From assembly GCA_966095765.1 (NCBI GenBank), contig CBHTSZ010000002.1, forward strand, positions 62,001 through 126,000: a DNA stretch of 64,000 nt, in the 5' to 3' direction. The DNA is from CBHTSZ01 sp966095765. GTDB lineage: Bacteria > Patescibacteriota > Saccharimonadia > Saccharimonadales > Saccharimonadaceae. The notes beneath the pieces are model-generated. The model was not told the DNA's origin. It saw only the letters and a list, made by a program, of their open reading frames with translations, and made no database searches. The position numbers were made by a program, and so were the translations under genes. This document shows, in pieces, positions 40,196 to 47,834 of this stretch; within the stretch, counting starts at the first letter, position 1, and each line of letters starts with the position of its first letter.

Positions 40196-40591
40196 TCACA
40201 TGTGCTCGAACTGCAGGACTCCCGTCCGCTCACGAACATCGTAGTCACCGCTAAACCACGGCAACGCATGGTTTTCACGGAGCAGGCGACCAAGCCACTT
40301 CAGGCCTCGCGAAGCATGAAGCATGTCGTCCGGGATGAACCCTCTGATCTCGATGCACGACGGGTCTGCCATGCCGACAGCGAACACCCAGAGGTTGATT
40401 TCAGCCTCTTGATGCAGGGTGCGCTCGGTTGCCGTACCCTCGTTGAGGATTTCGCCGTGTCGCACCGTGACCTTAAAGGGTGTTCTGTCGTGGTCATTGG
40501 CGCCGCGAGCGATATCGATGAGCTGGCCCAATAGCGCCAACGCGTTCTCGCCGTCGATGATATCGAGCCCAAACTTCGGCTTCGTGGACAT
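40196..40591 (-). CDS. Cassette 9: 131-aa protein of unknown function
   Basis: Soluble alpha/beta-looking protein (FGLDIIDGENALALLGQL, INLWVFAVGMADP, LPWFSGDYDVRERTG). No family recognised. Strongly GC3-biased. AAGGAGG Shine-Dalgarno 7 nt before the ATG. ATTAACAAGGAGG (40599-40611), which includes the Shine-Dalgarno, can pair over 13 nt (one G-U) with CCTTCTTGTTAAT (40133-40145) after the terminator. The whole cassette lies between two copies of the tRNA-Glu 3' end. Confidence 0.65.
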   Translation of the reverse strand: MSTKPKFGLDIIDGENALALLGQLIDIARGANDHDRTPFKVTVRHGEILNEGTATERTLHQEAEINLWVFAVGMADPSCIEIRGFIPDDMLHASRGLKWLGRLLRENHALPWFSGDYDVRERTGVLQFEHM

Positions 40592-40598
40592 CCATCCA

Positions 40599-40611
40599 CC
40601 TCCTTGTTAAT
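40599..40611 (-). repeat. Inverted repeat arm covering the cassette 9 Shine-Dalgarno
   Basis: Pairs with 40133-40145 across the coding region; the longest of the bracketing pairs in this window. Confidence 0.6.
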
Positions 40612-40698
40612 GTGTGTCATGGTTGCAGAGCCAGACCTCCGTTACAGGCACAATGCCTGCCACCTCAACTCCATGAGGGATATCCGAAGATTATTTAT

Positions 40699-40727
40699 AT
40701 TTTAACACAATTTATAGAAAATGTAAA
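40699..40727 (-). promoter_or_regulatory. Cassette 9 promoter
   Basis: Minus-strand TTTACA (40722-40727), 17-bp spacer, TAAAAT (40699-40704). It begins 12 nt inside repeat B. The leader has two hairpins, CCTCA/TGAGG and CAGGCA/TGCCTG. Confidence 0.65.
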
Positions 40728-40738
40728 TATTGTAAGAT

Positions 40739-40751
40739 GTGACCGCACGGG
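40739..40751 (-). repeat. Copy of the tRNA-Glu 3' end (att-like repeat B)
   Basis: GTGACCGCACGGG, 13 nt identical to the tRNA end at 40918-40930, same orientation, 179 bp from it and 706 bp from repeat A. No gene lies between B and the tRNA. Confidence 0.65.
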
Positions 40752-40882
40752 TGAGAACGCTCGATGCTATAACTATTCGCTACGCTACTAGCTCTAACAT
40801 CGGCTACACCCTGTCAAATCAAATAGATTATGACAGGCTTCGCACCCCTTCGGGGTTCGCTTCCCCGCGGAGCGCAGGCATG

Positions 40883-40908
40883 AAAAAAGTCCACCAGACA
40901 GGTGAACT
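40883..40908 (-). terminator. tRNA-Glu terminator
   Basis: 8-bp stem AGTCCACC / GGTGAACT (one G-U in the minus-strand RNA), 5-nt loop, T6 on the minus strand just after the tRNA. Confidence 0.8.
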
Positions 40909-40915
40909 TGTTTCA

Positions 40916-40990
40916 TGGTGACCGCACGGGGAATCGAACCCCGATTGCCGGGATGAGAACCCGATTTCCTAACCGTTAGAAGATGCGGCC
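40916..40990 (-). tRNA. tRNA-Glu (CTC)
   Basis: Cloverleaf on the minus strand: acceptor GGCCGCA/TGCGGTC (one G-U), D-arm with GGTTAGGA, anticodon stem TCGGG/CCCGG with loop TTCTCAT (anticodon CTC), T-arm GGGGTTCGATTCCCC, discriminator A and an encoded CCA (40916-40918). Followed by a terminator. Its 3' end is duplicated at 40033 and 40739. Confidence 0.93.
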
Positions 40991-41046
40991 TTAAGGTACC
41001 TGAAAACTTTAGCAAAACAGAGAGAAAATGTCCAGAGATATGAAAA

Positions 41047-41087
41047 CGGCCGGGGCGCCACGCAGCGTGTGCGCAGTGCCCCGGCCG
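41047..41087 (-). terminator. Cassette 10 terminator
   Basis: 10-bp stem CGGCCGGGGC (41047-41056) / GCCCCGGCCG (41078-41087), then GTTTTCATATCT on the minus strand. Confidence 0.75.
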
Positions 41088-41092
41088 GGACG

Positions 41093-41707
41093 TCAGGACA
41101 ACAGCTCGTTGTCGTAGACGGTGTAGTCGCTCCGGTAGACGAAGAGGTACTTGTGGTCCACTTCGAACCACGTCGACTTCGGGACGTCCGTCTTGCGGAT
41201 CTCCACCTGGTCACCCTGGTAGACGGCGATCGGGGTGCCGTCCTGGGAGCGGATGAGGATGGTCTTGCCCTTCCCCTTCCAGCTGTTACGCATGTACTCC
41301 TTGAGGTCGTTCAGCCAGGGCATGCCCGGGTCGTGGTTCTCGAACGAGACCTTGTCACCGAACTCCTTGGAGATGTCGACGAGGCCGTCCTGCGCGAGGA
41401 TCATGCTCGACCCCACGTGCGAGATGTGGTTGTCGCCGAGCGAGATCAGCAGCACGGACGAGTCCTTGTTGCTCGAGCCGTCGCTGGCCTCGCTGTCGAA
41501 GCGTTCGTCCCGCGAGATGCGGAACGACTCGCCGTGGACCTGGTCGACCATCTGCCCGCTTTGGGTGTAGGTGGTCATGGTGGCCGGCACGCCCTTGAAG
41601 GCGCGCGTCAGTTCATCGCCGAATGCCTCGAACACCGCACCACACGATGACAGAACCATCGTGCACAGCAGAAGCAGCGGGATGGTGAGCCGGAGTGGCT
41701 TCTTCAA
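41093..41707 (-). CDS. Cassette 10: DUF5052-like lipoprotein
   Basis: 204-aa lipoprotein: signal peptide LRLTIPLLLLCTMVLSSC with a lipobox Cys at about residue 22. The C-terminal half (KTILIRSQDGTPIAVYQGD, then VDHKYLFVYRSDYTVYDNEL) matches my recollection of the DUF5052 family of Gram-positive lipoproteins; this needs a profile search. TTG start with AGGAG 6 nt upstream. Very GC3-rich, own promoter and terminator. Confidence 0.65.
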   Translation of the reverse strand: MKKPLRLTIPLLLLCTMVLSSCGAVFEAFGDELTRAFKGVPATMTTYTQSGQMVDQVHGESFRISRDERFDSEASDGSSNKDSSVLLISLGDNHISHVGSSMILAQDGLVDISKEFGDKVSFENHDPGMPWLNDLKEYMRNSWKGKGKTILIRSQDGTPIAVYQGDQVEIRKTDVPKSTWFEVDHKYLFVYRSDYTVYDNELLS

Positions 41708-41766
41708 TGGATCTCCTAGAGCTAGATTGGAAAGACTACAGTATGCAGCGTATGCATATCGTTTAT

Positions 41767-41795
41767 ATTATAGCATAATTATAATGTTTATGCAA
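41767..41795 (-). promoter_or_regulatory. Cassette 10 promoter
   Basis: Minus-strand TTGCAT (41790-41795), 17-bp spacer, TATAAT (41767-41772) with extended TGC; nearly the same sequence as the cassette 6 promoter. Confidence 0.75.
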
Positions 41796-41816
41796 TATAC
41801 CTACAGGGGTAGCTGT

Positions 41817-42092
41817 CTAGAACGCGAATTGGGTATCGAGTTCGGCGTCGATGGCGTTGAGCTCGGCGTCGGCTTGGTCGAGCTCGTCGGTAACAGTCTC
41901 AACGTCTTCGACATTCTCAACACTGGCAACTTGTGTTTCAGCTGGAGCTGTCTGTGACGTTGTGTCAGCGACCTGCGTATTGTCCTGAGCGTCGAGGAAA
42001 CGGAACGCAACAAACCCTACAACAGTGATCGTCGCAACGACCATAACGAGGCCGAGGAGCGGACGACGGCGGTGGAGAGACGGTAGTTTCAT
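41817..42092 (-). CDS. Small membrane-anchored acidic protein (91 aa)
   Basis: Short basic N-terminus, one membrane helix (about 11-33), then a Thr/Val/Glu-rich acidic tail with heptad-like Ala/Leu/Asp repeats (TVTDELDQADAELNAIDAEL). Its start overlaps the stop of the 228-aa gene (ATGA), so the two form an operon and may interact outside the cell. Confidence 0.6.
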   Translation of the reverse strand: MKLPSLHRRRPLLGLVMVVATITVVGFVAFRFLDAQDNTQVADTTSQTAPAETQVASVENVEDVETVTDELDQADAELNAIDAELDTQFAF

Positions 42093-42775
42093 TGCGTCAC
42101 CTCCTGGGTTTGTTCGTTCGTGTCAGTTTCTGTTGTCTCGTTGTTCGCTGCTTCGGCTGCGGCACTTCGGATAGCAACTGCATAGTCCTTGATGACGGTT
42201 CGGTAGTCCTTGAGGGCTTGTTTCGTCTCGGTCATCTGGTCGATAACGATAAGACCCGGTGCATGTGCGTCGGCGATCGTACACTCAAAGTCGAGCGCCT
42301 TAACAGCATCGATGGCTGCCTGGGCGTCATCCTGCTTTTCGCTGAGAATGAGCGTGAGCGCGCTCGCGTTATCAACAGAGAGCTGCTTTTCGGTCACAAA
42401 TGCATCGAGTTTTTCGTGGATAGCCCTTAGCTTGTCGAAATGCTTTTGGGCGGCATCAACACGCGTATCAAGCACTTGGTTGATCATCGGCTCCTTTTTC
42501 TCGCAGCGTTCGACGCGTTCACCACTCAGTTTTTCAGTCACTGCGGCACGACGTTCAGCGAGACGTTGCTCGATCGCTTGTCGTTTTGCGTCAATGTCGG
42601 CTTGCTTTTCGGCGCGTCGGTCAACGACGGACTGGACGTGCTCTTGAGCTTGCTGGGCACGTCCTAAGAGTGACTGAGTAACGCCGTCAACTGTATGAAG
42701 TGCATATGATGTCTGGCTCGTACCGAGGACGGTTACGGTCGCAAGCATAACCCCTACAACTAAACCTTTTATCAT
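42089..42775 (-). CDS. Secreted coiled-coil protein (228 aa)
   Basis: Signal peptide (about 1-25, ending SYA), then long Ala/Gln/Glu/Lys-rich helices predicted to form coiled coils, with two cysteines (ERCEKK, FECTIA). The C-terminus is Thr/Glu/Asn-rich. No enzymatic motif. Operon with the 91-aa anchored protein. Confidence 0.6.
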   Translation of the reverse strand: MIKGLVVGVMLATVTVLGTSQTSYALHTVDGVTQSLLGRAQQAQEHVQSVVDRRAEKQADIDAKRQAIEQRLAERRAAVTEKLSGERVERCEKKEPMINQVLDTRVDAAQKHFDKLRAIHEKLDAFVTEKQLSVDNASALTLILSEKQDDAQAAIDAVKALDFECTIADAHAPGLIVIDQMTETKQALKDYRTVIKDYAVAIRSAAAEAANNETTETDTNEQTQEVTQ

Positions 42776-42868
42776 CTGATTTGTTCCTTCTCCCTTATCT
42801 GGCCTAATACTTCCATGATACTACTTTTGAAAAGATTACAAAAATCACTCATGGTAGAATGAACCGGT

Positions 42869-43210
42869 ATGAAGAAACAAGAAAAACTAGATGTCGACAC
42901 CCGCTTTTTGCTCGCAAACGAGCGCACTCTACTGGCGTGGATACGGACAGCTCTCACGATGCAGGCTGGGGGTATTGCCCTCGCTCATTTCGTAAGTGAC
43001 TCAGCACTTGGGTTTGCGACCGGCGTCACGGCTATTATCGCTGGTGCGATATTTGCGGTTATCGGCTATCGCCGTTTCCGTGCGGCAGACCGCGCGATCC
43101 GAGCTGGCATCCTGCCGCATCTCGACAAGGGTCCAGCCTTTGAAGTTGCACTCATCGTGCTCATTGCCGTAGTGCTCGCCCTCGCCCAGGTCAAAGACCT
43201 GCTCGGTTAG
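42869..43210 (+). CDS. DUF202 family membrane protein
   Basis: 113 aa with the DUF202/YidH signature DTRFLLANERTLLAWIRTAL and three membrane helices. TAGAAT (42855-42860) with extended TGG ends 8 nt before the ATG, a leaderless-type start. Overlaps the convergent yajQ by 4 nt. Function of DUF202 unknown. Confidence 0.85.
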   Translation: MKKQEKLDVDTRFLLANERTLLAWIRTALTMQAGGIALAHFVSDSALGFATGVTAIIAGAIFAVIGYRRFRAADRAIRAGILPHLDKGPAFEVALIVLIAVVLALAQVKDLLG

Positions 43211-43701
43211 CGGAAGTTCGTAAAGCTGAGCGGAAAGTCGAAGTCCTGCTCACGGAGGAGCTGCATGATTTTTTGCAGGTCGTCTTTGCTGCCGCTGCTA
43301 ACTCGGACGGCGTCGCCCTGAATCTGCGGCTTTGCTTTCGGGAAGGCATCACGAATTACCTTGGTGACCTGTTTGGCTTTGTCGCTATCGAGGCCAGCCA
43401 CAAACGGCACTTCTTTGACCATCTTGAGGTTACTCGTCGTCGGCTCTTTGCTTAGGTCTAGCACCTTGGTGCTCTGGTCACGGTTGATGAGACCGCGTCG
43501 CACGATGTCGGTGATGGCATCGAGCTGCATGTCGCTGTTGCCGGTGATGACGAAACCTGCTTTATCGCCAAGCCAATCGAGGTTTGCTGGTGTTCCCTTG
43601 AAGTCGTAGCGGTTCGCGATCTCGCGCCCTGCTTGCATAAAGACGTTGTTGATCTCAGCTTTGTCGTAGTCAGATACGATGTCGAATGAAAATGTAGCCA
43701 C
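43207..43701 (-). CDS. yajQ: YajQ-family nucleotide-binding protein
   Basis: 164 aa with family blocks FSFDIVSDYDKAEINNVF, EIANRYDFKGT, SFTNFR at the end. YajQ proteins bind nucleotides or RNA, and some bind cyclic di-GMP. GTG start 7 nt after the upstream cupredoxin stop; last gene of the operon starting at 47792. Confidence 0.9.
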   Translation of the reverse strand: MATFSFDIVSDYDKAEINNVFMQAGREIANRYDFKGTPANLDWLGDKAGFVITGNSDMQLDAITDIVRRGLINRDQSTKVLDLSKEPTTSNLKMVKEVPFVAGLDSDKAKQVTKVIRDAFPKAKPQIQGDAVRVSSGSKDDLQKIMQLLREQDFDFPLSFTNFR

Positions 43702-43708
43702 TAAATAG

Positions 43709-44167
43709 TTACTCCGTTACGGTGATAGTTCCTGTTTTGCTGTCGTCGAGGTGGTCATGGAAACCCCATTTGCCGACAACGGTTGCCGTGTACGAGTCTG
43801 ACTCACCAGGCTTCGTTGTTGGGAGGTTCATCTCGGGGTTGGCGCGGTGGGTCGGGTGGTCGTTGGAGGAAAACTGGAGGTTGCGGGAAGAGTCGTTCTT
43901 GATAGTGACTACTGTACCCTTTTTCACGGTAAGATTGTCGGGCTCGAAACCGTTGTTGGTGAACGTTATCATCATGCGTTCACCTGGGCTCGGGACGGCT
44001 TCATTGTCACGTTCAGATGAGCCTGTCGGCGCGTTTGTTTGCGTGTTGGTGTTTTCGGGCGCGTTAGCCGGTTGGCCGCTCAGTACAAAAACAACGAGGC
44101 CCGCGATCGCCAGTGCTGCAACGACGATACCGATAACGAGCCCTCTAGACGTGTTCTTTTCTTCCAT
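43709..44167 (-). CDS. Membrane-anchored cupredoxin-like protein
   Basis: 152 aa: one membrane helix (about 9-31), Asn/Thr-rich linker, then a cupredoxin-like beta domain (FEPDNLTVKKGTVVTIKND, DSYTATVVGKWGFHDHLDD). Histidines HPTH and FHDH could bind copper, but the usual Cys ligand is absent, so type-1 copper is doubtful. ATG preceded by GGAGGA, overlapping the upstream membrane gene by 23 nt. Confidence 0.7.
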   Translation of the reverse strand: MEEKNTSRGLVIGIVVAALAIAGLVVFVLSGQPANAPENTNTQTNAPTGSSERDNEAVPSPGERMMITFTNNGFEPDNLTVKKGTVVTIKNDSSRNLQFSSNDHPTHRANPEMNLPTTKPGESDSYTATVVGKWGFHDHLDDSKTGTITVTE

Positions 44168-44771
44168 GGTGATTCCTCCGCTTACTGTATCCACTATACG
44201 CTACTGAGACTGCGAATGTCACAGCGTAGAAGGCCCAGACAATCTGGAACCACGGTTGCCGCAACTCACCGCCGAGGGTAAATCCATGCCATAGTATGAG
44301 CCCCATCGCACCGACGTTTGCCCACTCGACATACTTCCACCATGGCCGTTGCTTGAAAAACCGGTAAAGCTCGAAGAACAAGAAGCAGATAAGTGCAGTA
44401 ATGCCGGCGACGATAGCCAGACGTTCTGTCGTCGTGACATAAACGGCTGGGATACTATGGTACGGCAAACCGAGTCCATCGAGATACAACTGTGTTTCGA
44501 GTAGGGTTGGGTGAGCAATGATACTAAAGAGTACGATATAGCTCGTGAGTTGAAAATGGTTCTTGAGAGTATCTTCGGGTATGTTGAGGTATTCGCGAAG
44601 CGCGCCAGCGGTGTAGTGCGTCCACATCAGGCTGAACGCAACGAGCCCAAAGATCGGAAATAACGAGTAGGTCGTGAGGTTCTCAGTGGACGGCCACCAT
44701 ACGTACAGCGCAATTGCCAGAACTGCCGCCGTTCCAAGCCAGACGAGGAATTTGAAGAGCTTGGGGGCCAT
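44145..44771 (-). CDS. Ferric-reductase-like transmembrane protein
   Basis: 208 aa, six predicted helices, with His residues in membrane segments (MWTHYTAGA, IIAHPTLLE, ILWHGFTLGG), a pattern expected for b-type heme ligation in ferric-reductase-like or cytochrome b domains. No flavin domain. Co-transcribed with the cupredoxin, suggesting a small extracytoplasmic redox unit (inference). Confidence 0.55.
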   Translation of the reverse strand: MAPKLFKFLVWLGTAAVLAIALYVWWPSTENLTTYSLFPIFGLVAFSLMWTHYTAGALREYLNIPEDTLKNHFQLTSYIVLFSIIAHPTLLETQLYLDGLGLPYHSIPAVYVTTTERLAIVAGITALICFLFFELYRFFKQRPWWKYVEWANVGAMGLILWHGFTLGGELRQPWFQIVWAFYAVTFAVSVAYSGYSKRRNHHGRKEHV

Positions 44772-44781
44772 CGCGGGGTCT

Positions 44782-45165
44782 CTACTCGACCTTGGTCATC
44801 TGGGAGATGATGTCGATGAGTTTACGAGGAGTAATGTCTGCTTTGATGAGATAGCCGTCGACTTTGGCTTGGAGGGCGGTACGGGCTTCCTCGTCTTGGT
44901 CGAAGTTCGTCATGATGATGACACGGCTATGAGGGATCTTGTCTTCTTTCCCTCGGAGCAGGTCGAGTACGTCCCCGCCCTGCATTTCAGGAAGCATGAT
45001 GTCGAGGAGAACGAGATCATACGGCTTTGCGAGCGCAGCAAGTTCGCCTTCACGCCCTGTCACGACCCAGTCAACCTGATAACCGGCTTGCGCGAGGCTG
45101 CGCTTGTACATCTCGCCGATGAAGCGATCGTCTTCGATGATCAGAATGGTTTGAATTGCGGCCAT
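44782..45165 (-). CDS. Single-domain response regulator
   Basis: 127-aa receiver: acidic pair in IIEDDRF, phospho-acceptor in LVLLDIMLPE, Thr in IIMTNFD, Lys in YLIKADIT. No output domain. Starts 9 nt after the histidine kinase stop. Confidence 0.88.
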   Translation of the reverse strand: MAAIQTILIIEDDRFIGEMYKRSLAQAGYQVDWVVTGREGELAALAKPYDLVLLDIMLPEMQGGDVLDLLRGKEDKIPHSRVIIMTNFDQDEEARTALQAKVDGYLIKADITPRKLIDIISQMTKVE

Positions 45166-45174
45166 GTATCTACT

Positions 45175-46692
45175 TTATCCCCTATACATCGAGTGGTTTT
45201 TTATCCACCCGCTACTTGTTTCTATAATACCTTGATTTTCGCTGTTTGCGGCCAGGAGCTTGTCGGCAACTGCTGAGTAAAGCGGTAGGTTGAAGTAAAA
45301 GATACTTCCCTGGCCTTCGGTCGATGACAAGCCTATGTGTCCACCGTGAGACTCGATGATGGCCTTTGAGATATACAGCCCGAGGCCAGTACCGGCAACA
45401 GTTGTCTTAGAACGGTGTGATCGGTAGAACTTACTAAAGAGGCTGCCAACGACTGAGCTCGGGATGCCGATACCGTGGTCTTCGACACGGAAGAATACTT
45501 TTTCGCCGTCCACGCCTGCCGAGACGACAACTTGGCCTCCTTCGCGTGAATACTTGATAGCGTTGTCGACGAGGTTGGCCATAACTTCGGAGAGACTGTT
45601 CCGGTCTGCGGCGATCGACGGCAGGTCGTTCGGAATGACGACCGACAGGAGCCTGCCTTGTGTGCTTGCGCGGAGGGCGAGGTCGTCGGCAACGAGGGCG
45701 TAGATGTCGGTGATATGGTCTTCACGGAGGTGTAGTTTCAGGTGACGACGGTCGTATTTTGAGGCGTTAAGGACGTTACCTACGTATCCGCTCAGGCGGC
45801 TTGCTGAAACGTCGAGGCGGTCAAATAGTTGTCGCTGATCATCGTTAAGTGTTTGGTCTAATTCTGGGCGCAGTATATCGAGATAACCTTTGATCACCGT
45901 GATCGGGCCTCGGAGCTCATGTGCAGCAAGGGCGATAAAGTCCATATCTTCTTCGTTTACGGCGTAGTGAGTTGTTTGATCGACGAGCAAAAGCAGTGTA
46001 TCGATCCCCTGCGAACCATTTTTCTGATAGGTTGCAAAGATATCGTAGACTTTACGATTCGGATCACCGGGTAGCGCGCTCTGGACGCGGTTCCAGGTTT
46101 CGGCCGCACTCACCTGGGAGGTCTCTACTTTGTCTAGCCATGAGGTAAGCGAGTCCTCGCCTTCGAACAGGAGTTGGATGTTGGCTTTGCCGTCGGTGTC
46201 GACGACAACCGGAGCGCTCTGATTGGCGTAGATGATCTTGCGATCCTCATCCAGTGCGATGACACCGCCCGGCAACTTGTCGAGGAGCGCAGTATGGAGG
46301 TCGCTAGCCTTTGACTCAGTCTGCTCTGTTTTTGCACCGTTTAGCGCAAGGTTGTAGATGGTGTCGACCATCAACTTGAGGCCGGTACGTTCGTGGTAGG
46401 TACCGTTGAGATTTGGCGGGATGCTGTTGTGAGGTTGGTCTGAAACCTGCGTGATCGTGCGCGCCAAAAAATCAAGTGGTTGCAGCGCGTAGGTTCCGAT
46501 GATGATGAACGCAAAGATTTGCAGGACAGCAACCGGTATCAGGACAAAGACGACGATCGTGAGGATATCGAGACCAGCGCTGATGAGCAGGATCGTGAGC
46601 ACTACGAGGAGGCCGAGCTGGAGCGCGAGGGTCGCAAAGATGACGCGACGACGGTGAGCCGGAAAAACATCGACGAGACGAGTTATTGCCAT
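45175..46692 (-). CDS. PAS-containing membrane histidine kinase
   Basis: 505 aa: two membrane helices in the first 70 residues with little periplasmic loop, a PAS-like region (GVIALDEDRKIIYANQSAP), HisKA (FIALAAHELRGPITVIKGYL; note R-G-P instead of R-T-P) and HATPase (NLVDNAIKYS, DHGIGIPSSV, GTGLGLYISKA). Start MAITRLVDV overlaps the upstream DUF3048 stop by 10 nt. Confidence 0.88.
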   Translation of the reverse strand: MAITRLVDVFPAHRRRVIFATLALQLGLLVVLTILLISAGLDILTIVVFVLIPVAVLQIFAFIIIGTYALQPLDFLARTITQVSDQPHNSIPPNLNGTYHERTGLKLMVDTIYNLALNGAKTEQTESKASDLHTALLDKLPGGVIALDEDRKIIYANQSAPVVVDTDGKANIQLLFEGEDSLTSWLDKVETSQVSAAETWNRVQSALPGDPNRKVYDIFATYQKNGSQGIDTLLLLVDQTTHYAVNEEDMDFIALAAHELRGPITVIKGYLDILRPELDQTLNDDQRQLFDRLDVSASRLSGYVGNVLNASKYDRRHLKLHLREDHITDIYALVADDLALRASTQGRLLSVVIPNDLPSIAADRNSLSEVMANLVDNAIKYSREGGQVVVSAGVDGEKVFFRVEDHGIGIPSSVVGSLFSKFYRSHRSKTTVAGTGLGLYISKAIIESHGGHIGLSSTEGQGSIFYFNLPLYSAVADKLLAANSENQGIIETSSGWIKNHSMYRG

Positions 46693-47792
46693 GACGGTAC
46701 CCTGCCGCTTGGGAGCGCTGTGATCCACGTCTGACCGCGGTTGAGCTTGAGCGGTTTACCTGCAGTATCGGCGAAGGTTATCGGGTTCTTAACGTCTGGG
46801 CGCTGCCAGATGGCTTCGGTGACGGTTCCGTCTTGGAAAACGTATGCCTTACCACTACCGGTGGTGGTGATTTGCTCGCGGTAACCGTCTTCCATCTCCC
46901 GGGTCATGGCAACCTCGATCGCGATGACAACCTTGGGCTGGATCTGTCCGCCTTCACGGTCGTTATGCGGCTCGCCACCTACCTTTCGGAGGTAGTTGTT
47001 TGTCTCTGCTTGGTAGTCGTAGTCGATGTTATACCACGCCGATGATATCGGCAGGTTGATGTGGGTCGCGTTTGGTGCCTTGCTCTTTGCCTCGTCTTTA
47101 CGCTCGATCGGGGTAAACGCGCTGCCTGTCTTGCCCTTTGAAGCGATGAGTTGGTCAAGATTGTCGGAGTTGGTGTAGACGTTGTGCGGTGCCCGCCGGT
47201 CACTGGCGCGCCAGTAAGCGCCGGCGTTAAAGAACTGGTCGATGTCGAGTCCGTAGCTGCCGGAGCGGATCATACTGAGGGCTCGAGCACTGCCGCCGAT
47301 GTGCGCAACCGCCGCATCATAGGCTGCCGCCCATTCGACGTAGTAAGGTCGAACGCTTCGCACTGGTCCGATAAGCCCTGGGCGCGACTCTTGGTAGAGC
47401 GCGAGGAAACGCGTGATACCACCTTCGGCGATTGCCTCGTATACGACGCCGGCATCCTTGAGCCCGGACTGAGGACGGGCATCCGGGCTATTTTCGATCA
47501 TAATAGCAGTAACGGGGCGCTTCGTTGGCGCTTCTTCGGAAAGCGCAACGCCAGTTAGCGGTGAGTAGAACTTTGGTGCTTCTTTGGCTTTACGGACCGG
47601 ACTAAAGACGGTTGGGAGTTGGGGTTCGGGCTGTTGCCACATCCAGGCGATGACTACGAGACCCGTGGCGAGCAATATGCCGACCGCAATAACAAAGTAA
47701 CGCACTCCATGGTTGTCGTGGAGGATTTGGTGCAAACGGGTCCATTTTAGACGCGAAAGTCCATGGAATTTCTTTGCAAGTGCGATGCCCAT
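46683..47792 (-). CDS. DUF3048 (YerB-like) membrane-anchored protein
   Basis: 369 aa: basic N-terminus, one membrane helix (about 32-52), then the DUF3048 domain with PVTAIMIENSPDARPQSGL, VVYEAIAEGGITRFLALYQ and GPVRSVRPYYV, ending with TWITALPSG. Extracytoplasmic; YerB-like proteins are of uncertain function. TATACT (47801-47806) ends 8 nt before the ATG. First gene of a six-gene operon running to yajQ. Confidence 0.88.
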   Translation of the reverse strand: MGIALAKKFHGLSRLKWTRLHQILHDNHGVRYFVIAVGILLATGLVVIAWMWQQPEPQLPTVFSPVRKAKEAPKFYSPLTGVALSEEAPTKRPVTAIMIENSPDARPQSGLKDAGVVYEAIAEGGITRFLALYQESRPGLIGPVRSVRPYYVEWAAAYDAAVAHIGGSARALSMIRSGSYGLDIDQFFNAGAYWRASDRRAPHNVYTNSDNLDQLIASKGKTGSAFTPIERKDEAKSKAPNATHINLPISSAWYNIDYDYQAETNNYLRKVGGEPHNDREGGQIQPKVVIAIEVAMTREMEDGYREQITTTGSGKAYVFQDGTVTEAIWQRPDVKNPITFADTAGKPLKLNRGQTWITALPSGRVPSWQ

Positions 47793-47834
47793 ATGAGGCA
47801 AGTATAACAGATAAAAACCCCAGGCGTAAGCGCT

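Noticed and set aside
41093..41815. Leader-to-3'-end pairing for the cassette 10 lipoprotein (also sought for cassette 7)
   Set aside because: Only about 6 nt of complementarity, within chance; these two cassettes do not clearly show the bracketing feature.
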